Shown here: in pieces, positions 1 to 5,415 of the stretch
How positions within the stretch are numbered: position 1 is the first letter of the stretch
Layout of the letters: every line of letters begins with the position of its first letter
From: Gallionella sp. UBA6045
GTDB taxonomy: Bacteria; Pseudomonadota; Gammaproteobacteria; Burkholderiales; Gallionellaceae
DNA length: 9,949 nucleotides
Direction of reading: 5' to 3'
Assembly: GCA_002429165.1 (NCBI GenBank)
Contig: DIYV01000020.1
Span: 1-9,949 of the forward strand
Position numbers and translations under genes: made by a program
Notes under the pieces: model-generated
What the model saw: the letters and a program-made list of their open reading frames with translations, nothing else
Databases searched by the model: none
Told to the model about the DNA's origin: nothing

Positions 1-44
1 CAACCGTTAAGTTGGACAAAATGTATTTTGGTTGAATGGTAACT

Positions 45-67
45 AAAGCAGTTCAATCTACTGCTTT
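45..67. terminator. Small perfect hairpin, possible terminator
   Basis: An 8-bp perfect inverted repeat (AAAGCAGT / ACTGCTTT) encloses a 7-base loop. Its ends are A-rich on one side and T-rich on the other, so it could act as a weak terminator in either direction. No gene is visible between it and the window start, so any gene it serves would lie outside. Confidence 0.25.
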
Positions 68-156
68 GCTTAATATTACCACGCCCTGTTGTTTATGATG
101 GTTCACCGCCGTTTGCTTCCGGCCAACTTTAGACCGTTAGATATCGCAGTGCCTAT

Positions 157-180
157 GGCCTCTATTGGGGCCTCTATTGG
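157..180. repeat. Tandem 12-bp duplication
   Basis: GGCCTCTATTGG occurs twice, exactly, head to tail (157-168 and 169-180). It lies in the non-coding region downstream of the YkgJ-type gene. Just beyond it, at 209-220, is a perfect 12-bp palindrome, TGCGCCGGCGCA. No coding frame explains either element. Confidence 0.85.
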
Positions 181-234
181 CTGCGGATACACATTGCTGT
201 TGCATTGCTGCGCCGGCGCAAACGGTACAGTTTC

Positions 235-678
235 TTATAAAGGTTCCATGACTTGCGTTTGAGGTTGTTGCGTCAAGTGTACGGCTATTTTCCGGTCCGG
301 CGCCCATGCGGCTATGCCGTGCAACGCGCGCAGGCGCACGCATTCCGGGTTAAACGATCCGTCAGCCATGAATACCGGGAATTCGCGGCACACCGACGGG
401 CGATGTTCGTAGATTCCGCAGAGCCCGTCTGCCTGCAGCGCGATGCAACTGCTATGGCCCGACTCCGTGCCTTTCATGCAGGCGCGAAACGGCGTGAGTT
501 GCGCCGTCATGTCTGCAGGCACATGGCCGCCCGGCTGGGTGTCCAGTTCGCCTTGATAGAACGAGACGCGAAAGTGGCGGCAACACGCGCTGCAGCCGTT
601 ACAGGGATTGTCAGTCCCTGACATGTCGTAATAGATACGGCCATCCCCGGTGGGTATGGCAATCTGCGTATCTTTCAT
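235..678 (-). CDS. YkgJ-family cysteine-cluster protein
   Basis: This is a 147-residue protein of the YkgJ/UPF0153 family of zinc- or iron-chelating cysteine-cluster proteins. The family is thought to bind a metal or Fe-S centre; the biochemical role is unsettled. The sequence shows a CxxCxxCC cluster (C26, C29, C32, C33), further cysteines at 67, 78, 87, 97 and 113, and the family signature Y90-x-x-R-P-x-x-C97-R-x-F-P101. There is no signal peptide or membrane segment, so it is probably cytoplasmic. The ATG at 678 is preceded by GGAG at 688-691 with a 9-base spacer, which supports this start. It stands alone on the minus strand, with no same-strand neighbour close enough to suggest an operon. 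The length fits the family and the gene looks intact. Confidence 0.88.
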   Translation of the reverse strand: MKDTQIAIPTGDGRIYYDMSGTDNPCNGCSACCRHFRVSFYQGELDTQPGGHVPADMTAQLTPFRACMKGTESGHSSCIALQADGLCGIYEHRPSVCREFPVFMADGSFNPECVRLRALHGIAAWAPDRKIAVHLTQQPQTQVMEPL

Positions 679-730
679 TTTTTGCTACTCCAATAATCCT
701 GTGTAACATCTGGGAGGGGCACGCTGTGCG

Positions 731-765
731 GCGAAGCGCGTTCCGTTCAGGAATGCGTGCTTCGC
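731..765. other. Long hairpin, about 14 bp, 5-nt loop
   Basis: The arms GCGAAGC/GCTTCGC and GCGTTCC/GGAATGC stack on each other. The inner stem has one G-U pair, there is a 2-base bulge (757-758) on the 3' arm, and the loop is GTTCA. It lies 53-87 bases upstream of the YkgJ-type start codon. There is no T-run, so it is not a typical terminator. It could be a 5'-UTR structure or part of a small RNA; neither can be decided here. Confidence 0.5.
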
Positions 766-903
766 GCCGGCCCGGCCTGAAGCAGGGATGGAGTAGCTAG
801 GTGAAAGGTAATTCGGAGGTGGTGGTGCGATGTTGCCTGATCACGCCGTCGGGAATGCGGCGCGGGAAGCGTTCCGGTTGCGCGTTATGCGAACGTGCCG
901 CAA

Positions 904-921
904 CCAGTTCATCGGAACTGG
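904..921. other. Perfect 7-bp hairpin
   Basis: CCAGTTC-ATCG-GAACTGG forms a perfect 7-bp stem with a 4-base loop in the non-coding interval. It could be a protein-binding palindrome or an RNA hairpin. There is no flanking T-run. Confidence 0.4.
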
Positions 922-1179
922 ATACTTCGATGTGGCAAGCTAGCCGGATATTCACTCTGGTTTGGATTGCATAGATTGGGGCGGCAGTTTATACAGAATC
1001 GGCCGATTTGCAATGGCTTTCGGGGCCGGAGCAGGGGGAGAGAAAATAGGGTTGAGCTTATGCCTCACTGGGTGATAGATTGCGCAGCATGAAAAGCAAT
1101 TCGACTCACGCTGCATCATTGCCGGTGCTTGCGCTGCAGCGTACCCCTCCAATTCTCAAACATCAGGTATTCTCATCAC

Positions 1180-1836
1180 ATGAATAAAGTTGCCCCGACC
1201 AAGGCTGAGATCGCGCTGCTGGAGCCGTTTGCCGGCCTCACGCTGGAGCGCATCCATGTACCTGCCGGCAGCCCGGAGTTCGCGTCCGCTGCAGCCGAGA
1301 TCAAGGCAGCGGGCATCGTTGGTTTCGATACCGAATCCAGGCCGACGTTTGTCACCGGCGATGTCAGTGAGGGGCCGCATGTGGTGCAGTTTGCGCTGCA
1401 CGACAAGGCTTACCTGTTTCAACTGCATCGGGCGGAAGGGTTACCGTTGCTGCTCGAGTTGCTGCAATCGGAACAGCTTATCAAGGCGGGCTTCGGCCTC
1501 CGGTCGGATCGCAAGCATATCCTCGCGAAACTGGGCGTGCACTTCAACGCGGTGGTCGATCTCAATACCGTGTTCAGCATGGACGGCTACCACAAGGAGA
1601 TGGGTGTGCGGGCGGCGGTGGGGCTGGTGTTGAAGCAGCGCTTCGCCAAGCCCAGGCATATGACCACTTCCAACTGGTCGCAGCACCAGCTCACCGCGCA
1701 GCAGATGCGCTATGCGGCCAACGATGCCTACGCGGCGCTGAAGGTGCTGGAGGCGTTGAAGCTGCGAAGTGAGGATCTGCCTATCATGGGATTGGCCCCT
1801 CGTACCGAGCCGGTGACACCGCCCGTGATTTTGTGA
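1180..1836 (+). CDS. DEDDy 3'-5' exonuclease (RNase D-like domain)
   Basis: This 218-residue single-domain 3'-5' exonuclease is of the RNase D/DnaQ-like DEDDy class, which hydrolyses nucleic acids from the 3' end using two metal ions. All catalytic motifs are visible: Exo I F-D50-T-E52, Exo II G-F-G-L-R-S-D110, and Exo III Y178-A-A-N-D182. There is no HRDC domain, so it is shorter than true RNase D (about 370 residues) and matches the stand-alone '3'-5' exonuclease domain' proteins. I chose the ATG at 1180 over an in-frame ATG at 1129 because residues before it look non-conserved; the nearby AGG is a weak ribosome binding site. The substrate (tRNA, rRNA or DNA) cannot be told. It converges with the lipoprotein gene. 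A decayed copy of its 3' end lies at 3406-3592. Confidence 0.87.
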   Translation: MNKVAPTKAEIALLEPFAGLTLERIHVPAGSPEFASAAAEIKAAGIVGFDTESRPTFVTGDVSEGPHVVQFALHDKAYLFQLHRAEGLPLLLELLQSEQLIKAGFGLRSDRKHILAKLGVHFNAVVDLNTVFSMDGYHKEMGVRAAVGLVLKQRFAKPRHMTTSNWSQHQLTAQQMRYAANDAYAALKVLEALKLRSEDLPIMGLAPRTEPVTPPVIL

Positions 1837-1860
1837 AAAGAATGGGAAACAAAAGGGTGT

Positions 1861-1887
1861 GGCAGCGATTTATCTTTCAAGGCTGCC
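1861..1887 (-). terminator. Possible terminator of lipoprotein gene
   Basis: GGCAGC and GCTGCC form a 6-bp stem with a 15-base loop between two convergent genes. Read on the minus strand, the stem is followed by ACACCCTTTTG, a modest U-rich tail. It may also stop the exonuclease transcript. The stem is short, so confidence is low. Confidence 0.35.
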
Positions 1888-1940
1888 CTCCCTCTTCAAA
1901 AAATTCGACTCAGGTATTTTTTATCTGATCACCGTTCACA

Positions 1941-3220
1941 TCAGTCCAGCTTCTGAATGACAATCGAGGCATTGACGTTGGTTGCTGTCCCTCCAATCGG
2001 TGTCGACAAGGTCACCGACGCGCCTGCTGAGCTGTGGTTGACCAGGGTGACGATGTCACCGGCAACGAGGGCGAGTATCACTTGCCCGTTGGTCTGCTGC
2101 GAGACCGCTCCCGAGCCATAGACCGAGCCGGGAACCACTACCCCGTTTACGAACAACGCGAACTGATTCGACTCGGTTGCAGACAGCGAGAACGCGATCT
2201 CGTAGATTCCCGCGTTGACGACCGTGATCTCCGAGGTGGAGATCGTATGCGTAATGCCTGCCGAGAGCACTCCGTTGCTGTCGAACAGGACGGGGGCCTC
2301 GACTGCTACGCTTTGCGCTGCCAGGTTGTAGATATAGGCATATTCGGAAAGTCCGCCGCCCGTGGCACCTGTTGCGCCTGTGGCGCCGTTGCAGACATAG
2401 GTTGTGGAACTCACTTCGCCTGAGTCGAGGACGCTGTCTGCATTGGCATCAAGTCCGCTGGTGACCTTGCTACCTCCGTAGGCGCAATTTACATCTCCCG
2501 GCAGCAAGGTGGCGGTTGCCATGAGCGTATTGAGTCCGTTCGCGCCGTTGGCGCCGTTGGCGCCATTCGTGCCGTTTGCACCATCGACACCATTACAGAC
2601 ATACGACGTGGAATTTACTTCCCCAGAATCCAGTATCCCGTTCACATTGGCGTCAGGACCACTGGTGATCTTGTTGCCCCCGTAGGCGCAATTTACATCT
2701 CCCGGCAGCAAGGTGGCGGTTGCCACGAGCGTATTGAGTCCGTTCGTGCCGTTGGCGCCATTAGACCCGCTTGCACCGTCAACACCGTTACAAATGTAAC
2801 TTGAAGAAATTATCTCGGCGTTGTCGAGAATGCTGTTTACGTTGGTATCCGACCCCACGCTCACTTTTTTTCCGCCGGTTGTGCAATTGGCACTGGGCGG
2901 CTCGGTCGTGATGGACACCAAGGCATTGAAACCGTTCGTGCCGGCGGTTCCGTTACAGACGAACTGGGTGCTGGTAACCTCGGCAGTATCGAGGACGCCA
3001 TTGCCATTATTGTCGACCCCCGCATCAACAGAGATGCCGCCGGTGGGACAGACGCTGATGGGTGCGAAATTGCGAACCGCAGTTAAAAAAGAATTTTCAT
3101 TGGGCGCGTTGACATTAGGCGCGCCTCCCAAAATCCCCCCTGATCACCGCCGCATGCGGCCAGCAATAAAGCAGTCAGGAACAGTGCGTTATGAATAACT
3201 TTTGTTCTGCTGGAATCCAT
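1941..3220 (-). CDS. Collagen-like repeat lipoprotein, frameshifted near N-terminus
   Basis: This is a probable cell-surface lipoprotein. From the ATG at 3220 (GAGG ribosome site at 3228-3231, 7-base spacer) the frame encodes a textbook lipoprotein signal: basic start, hydrophobic core, lipobox L-A-A-C with Cys23. After a run of six G (3135-3140) this frame closes within about 20 codons, while the long frame opens (first possible start TTG 3131, stop TGA just upstream of the G run). One extra G would join them into a 426-residue precursor. The mature part has four units of 45-68 residues. Each has two Cys, a DxNxNxxLDxxE calcium-type loop and a Gly-X-Y tail of variable length (e.g. G-A-N-G-T-N-G). 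These resemble DUF7151/collagen-like repeats. The last ~135 residues form a beta-rich head resembling the BclA exosporium/C1q-like domain (A-Y-I-Y-N-L ... F-A-L-F-V-N-G). A role in surface attachment is inferred. Confidence 0.75.
2476..2747 (-). repeat. Near-identical coding repeats, period 204 bp
   Basis: The 68 bases at 2476-2543 recur at 2680-2747 with a single visible mismatch (ATGAG/ACGAG). This gives a 204-bp, 68-codon period matching protein repeats 3 and 4 of the lipoprotein. The flanking parts of the unit are more diverged, which suggests recent duplication or gene conversion of the module core. Confidence 0.85.
3135..3140 (-). other. G6 run at lipoprotein frame break
   Basis: Six G on the coding strand sit four codons after the lipobox cysteine, exactly where the signal-peptide frame and the long repeat frame fail to join. 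A run of seven (or four) would restore a single reading frame. It may be a phase-variation tract, a fixed frameshift, or a homopolymer sequencing error. Confidence 0.7.
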
Positions 3221-3405
3221 TTCGAAACCTCATATAGTTAGCCTTGCTGTACTGCGCAACCGGATGTTCGCAAACATATCTGCAAGATGACAGGCAAAGC
3301 CTTGCACCGCCGACTGTACACCTCATATATCTTTTTATCCTATGCCTGCTTCATGGAAAATTCTGTGTGGTAGCAAACATAAGGATGTCATCGAATAAAT
3401 GATGA

Positions 3406-3592
3406 ATTAAAGTGTCTACCATTAGCCGATGGGAACAATCGGGAATAGACTGAGCTAACTTCGCAGCAATTGCTCTAGGCGACAAACGATGCTTACGCGG
3501 CACTGAAAGCGCTGGTGGCACTGGATTTGCCTCGCGAAGGTTTGCCGAATATGGGTTTGGTTTCGCGTTCAGACCTCACGGACGAAGCCTAA
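3406..3592 (+). pseudogene. Degenerate 3' remnant of an RNase D-like exonuclease gene
   Basis: This is the decayed C-terminal end of a gene homologous to the intact exonuclease at 1180-1836. From 3479 to its stop TAA (3590-3592) it reads A-T-N-D-A-Y-A-A-L-K-A-L, then continues to a stretch ending M-G-L. I count 19 identities in 27 positions against the intact protein. The alignment extends upstream as E-L-T-S-Q-Q-L-L-stop, with TAG replacing the catalytic Tyr of Exo III. After an apparent 10-bp insertion and frame change it continues as T-I-S-R-W-E-Q (3418-3438), matching T-T-S-N-W-S-Q of the intact copy. Nothing 5' of about 3406 is recognisable, so the Exo I and Exo II motifs are lost. It cannot be functional. 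Confidence 0.85.
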
Positions 3593-3620
3593 GGAAATCC
3601 CGGATAAGTATGGTTTTGTC

Positions 3621-3640
3621 GTTCCCGCGAAAGCGGGAAC
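3621..3640. repeat. dRS3-like palindromic repeat
   Basis: GTTCCCGC-GAAA-GCGGGAAC is a perfect 8-bp stem with a GAAA tetraloop. The wider stretch from about 3617 to 3657 (ending CACGGGAATGATG) resembles the dispersed 'ATTCCCGCGAAAGCGGGAAT' repeats of many betaproteobacteria, known in Neisseria as dRS3. Such elements are often multicopy intergenic insertions. It sits just beyond the exonuclease remnant and could also act as a terminator stem. Confidence 0.7.
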
Positions 3641-3682
3641 CCAGTTTCACGGGAATGATGAATTAACCAGCACTTCATTAAC

Positions 3683-4261
3683 TTATTTTTCCTGCAACAA
3701 CCCCGCGCTGCTCGCCGCCGCTTCTATAACGGAATGGTTTTCAACCCTGGCCGGAATGAATCCGCGGGCGCGCTGCAAATCCAGGATCTCCTTGTCCTGC
3801 GCCTTGTCCCTGTTCAGCGCGAGAAAAGCATCGGTCAATCTTTGGCGCAATTTCACATCCATACCTGCCCGCACCGTCCAGGTGTAATCGTCATGGCCGG
3901 TCCTTTCATCCCCTGCACGCTGTACCAGCGGCATGACCCGGCCGTTACTGCGCGTTTCAGCCCGGGCAAGATTAGGGCCGTCGATCCAGACCATGTCCAG
4001 TTGATGGCCGACCAATGCCTCGACCAAAGCATCGCCATCGCGCATCGGCCTGAACTCCATTTTCATGCCAATTTTCTTCTCGAGATAATCGGTCAGCGGC
4101 TTTAACTTGCGCCGCAAAACCGGTGGCGATTCGCCGGGCATGACGGAGACACGCAGTACCGGCTCGGAATAGGTGGATGCATAGAGTGCCAAGGCCGCAA
4201 ATACCGCCAGCGAAATGACCAGGTTTCTGAGGCGAATTAAAGATTCATTGCGTTGTTGCAT
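3683..4261 (-). CDS. PhnD/selenate-type ABC substrate-binding protein, internally deleted
   Basis: This 192-residue protein resembles periplasmic binding proteins of the PhnD family, especially the group annotated as putative selenate (oxyanion) binding proteins. An N-terminal hydrophobic segment (about 13-30) looks like a signal peptide or anchor. Residues 35-120 match the first lobe: V-L-R-V-S, the P-L-x-D-Y-L-E-K-K-x-G block, D-M-V-W-I-D-G. Residues 125-190 match the family's C-terminal end: Y-T-W-T-V-R, A-F-L-A-L-N, I-L-D-L-Q-R-A-x-x-F-I-P-A-R. Full-length relatives have about 280-300 residues; the roughly 100 residues of the second lobe between these blocks are missing, with an in-frame junction near 120-124. 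A normal ligand cleft is unlikely. The start overlaps the stop of the thioredoxin-HEAT gene by 17 bp, so translation is probably coupled. No permease or ATPase gene is nearby. Confidence 0.78.
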   Translation of the reverse strand: MQQRNESLIRLRNLVISLAVFAALALYASTYSEPVLRVSVMPGESPPVLRRKLKPLTDYLEKKIGMKMEFRPMRDGDALVEALVGHQLDMVWIDGPNLARAETRSNGRVMPLVQRAGDERTGHDDYTWTVRAGMDVKLRQRLTDAFLALNRDKAQDKEILDLQRARGFIPARVENHSVIEAAASSAGLLQEK

Positions 4262-4922
4262 TGTGCTTCTTCAGTACTTGCATCGCCTCTTCTGCAATTT
4301 CCCGCACTTCTTCGTTGGCATCGCTGAGGCGGGCTTCAAGATGGGTGCGCGCGGCTGCGCTGCCGGTGAGGCCGAGCAGGTGGCACGCATCGGCGCGCAC
4401 GCGATGATCGGCATGGCGGCTGAGTTCGGCCAGTTGCGGCAGCAGATTTTGTAGTGCCTTTGTATTGGTGTGGGATTCCAGCAGCGCGTTGACGCCCAGG
4501 CGCACTTCGAGTTTGGCCCCGGGATCGGCGACGATGGCGAGCAGCGGTTTGAGTCGCTGCGTATCTGCGTCGATGAATGCCGCGGCCTGCTTGTAGCCGC
4601 CCTGCGTCAACAGGTGTTCAATATAGTGTGCTGTGCCTTCTTCGCCATTAGCCCATTCGGCCCATAGGCGCAGCTCGGCGGGGCTGTGTACGCCGGTGAG
4701 GGTGAACGGACCGAGGCGCAGCCAGGGGGCGGCGCGCACGCGGTATTCCGCAGCCAGTTCTGGATGCTCGGCAACATTTACAACCGTCAGTTTTCCGATC
4801 AGCTTCTGCCCGGCCAGCTGGTTCAGCCCCTGCAAAACGGTCGCGCAGTGCGGGCAGCCTGGTGCGACAAACAGCAGTGCATCGGGTGGAGTGGCAGATA
4901 TTGGAACGGTTGGAGTCGTCAT
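4245..4922 (-). CDS. Thioredoxin-fold protein with C-terminal HEAT repeats
   Basis: This 225-residue protein joins a thioredoxin/glutaredoxin-like domain (about 14-90) to an alpha-helical HEAT-type region (about 120-225). The redox motif is C23-P-H-C26, followed by a beta strand T-V-V-N-V and a cis-Pro loop A65-P66-W67. The C-terminal part contains H-x-V-R-A-D-A-C-x-L-L-G-L and V-R-E-I-A-E-E-A-M-x-V-L, typical HEAT/PBS helices. It probably does thiol-disulfide chemistry on, or scaffolds, a protein partner; this is inference. There is no signal peptide. I chose the ATG at 4922, which lies 10 bases after the yjbQ stop; a TTG at 4958 in the same frame would overlap yjbQ, and neither has a good ribosome site. 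The 3' end overlaps the PhnD-like gene by 17 bp. Confidence 0.8.
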   Translation of the reverse strand: MTTPTVPISATPPDALLFVAPGCPHCATVLQGLNQLAGQKLIGKLTVVNVAEHPELAAEYRVRAAPWLRLGPFTLTGVHSPAELRLWAEWANGEEGTAHYIEHLLTQGGYKQAAAFIDADTQRLKPLLAIVADPGAKLEVRLGVNALLESHTNTKALQNLLPQLAELSRHADHRVRADACHLLGLTGSAAARTHLEARLSDANEEVREIAEEAMQVLKKHNATTQ

Positions 4923-4932
4923 GGCAAACAGG

Positions 4933-5352
4933 CTACTCGCCTTGTATCGTAACGACAAGCCGGCGGTTGCCGCCGTGGTTCCGGTGTTCGCACAGGTAAA
5001 TGCCCTGCCAGGTTCCCAGCCTTGGCCTGCCGTCGGTGATCGGGATGTTAAGGCTGTTGCCGAGCAGGCTGGATTTCAGGTGCGCGGGCAGGTCGTCCGG
5101 TCCCTCGTCCTGATGCATGTAATAAGGCTCGTCTTCGGGTACGGCGTGGTTGAAGTAGCTCTCGAAATCCTGGCGCACCGTGGGATCGGCATTCTCGTTG
5201 AGGGTCAATGATGCGGAGGTGTGCATCAGGAATATGTTCATCATGCCGATCCTGAAATTGCGCAGCTCGGGGAGTTCATGCAGCAGTTCCTCGGTGATCA
5301 GATGAAAGCCCCTGCTTTTTGATTTCAGGCGTATCTCTTTTTGTATCCACAT
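4933..5352 (-). CDS. yjbQ: YjbQ family protein (UPF0047)
   Basis: This 139-residue protein of the YjbQ/UPF0047 family is annotated as 'secondary thiamine-phosphate synthase enzyme' because some members weakly complement thiE mutants; the true function is unknown. The family signature H44-T-S-A-S-L-T-L-N-E-N-A-D56-P is complete, as is the C-terminal G-T-W-Q-G-I-Y-L-C-E-H-R block. The length is typical and there is no signal peptide. The ATG at 5352 lacks a clear ribosome site. A 12-bp inverted repeat ends 12 bases before it, which may control its expression. It is the second gene of a likely rhodanese-yjbQ-thioredoxin/HEAT-PhnD-like transcript. Confidence 0.92.
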   Translation of the reverse strand: MWIQKEIRLKSKSRGFHLITEELLHELPELRNFRIGMMNIFLMHTSASLTLNENADPTVRQDFESYFNHAVPEDEPYYMHQDEGPDDLPAHLKSSLLGNSLNIPITDGRPRLGTWQGIYLCEHRNHGGNRRLVVTIQGE

Positions 5353-5363
5353 ATCGAAATTAT

Positions 5364-5403
5364 AAGGGACGTATTGCTTTCATTGCTGATGAATACGTCC
5401 CTT
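5364..5403 (-). promoter_or_regulatory. 12-bp perfect inverted repeat before yjbQ
   Basis: AAGGGACGTATT (5364-5375) and AATACGTCCCTT (5392-5403) are exact reverse complements separated by 16 bases. They fill the 63-base gap between the rhodanese stop and the yjbQ start. On the transcript the second arm is followed by ATAATTT, a partly U-rich tail, so it may be an attenuator or terminator, or it may be an operator. Confidence 0.65.
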
Positions 5404-5415
5404 GAGCGGCGTGAC

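Larger units (their letters stand above)
679..1179. other. 500-bp non-coding interval with hairpins
   Basis: This divergent interval separates the YkgJ-type gene from the exonuclease. Short ORFs exist on both strands (for example 895-1092 plus, 952-1152 minus), but they lack a ribosome binding site and any recognisable motif, so I treat it as non-coding. It contains two strong hairpins (731-765 and 904-921) and other GC-rich inverted repeats between about 855 and 905, such as GTTGCG/CGCAAC. It must hold the promoters of both flanking genes, but I could not assign convincing -35/-10 pairs. Confidence 0.6.
3398..3666. repeat. 13-bp direct repeats flanking exonuclease remnant
   Basis: AATGATGAATTAA occurs exactly at 3398-3410 and again at 3654-3666. 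The copies overlap or bracket the exonuclease remnant and the palindromic repeat. They could be a target-site duplication or the scar of a past insertion; chance in AT-rich sequence is not excluded. Confidence 0.45.
3221..3682. other. Intergenic interval without an intact gene
   Basis: This interval holds the 5' region of the lipoprotein gene (about 3221-3400), the exonuclease remnant (3406-3592) and a palindromic repeat (3621-3640). No intact ORF is supported. I see no confident promoter for the lipoprotein gene: the apparent TTGCGC/TATATG pair directly upstream of the ATG would place the transcription start downstream of the ribosome binding site. Confidence 0.6.

Noticed and set aside
895..1152. 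Small ORFs of about 65 codons on both strands in the non-coding interval
   Set aside because: There is no ribosome site, no recognisable motif, and the two overlap each other on opposite strands; composition looks random.
2540..2790. CRISPR-like regular repeats
   Set aside because: The regularity is a coding repeat (Gly-X-Y tails and 204-bp modules) in an open frame; there are no short identical repeats with unique spacers and no cas genes.
3200..3260. TTGCGC/TATATG as a promoter of the lipoprotein gene
   Set aside because: The spacing of 17 is attractive, but the -10 would lie so close to the ATG that transcription would begin after the ribosome binding site.
3821..4105. Plus-strand ORF opposite the PhnD-like gene
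   Set aside because: The minus-strand frame has unmistakable PhnD-family blocks at both ends; the plus-strand product shows no such signal.
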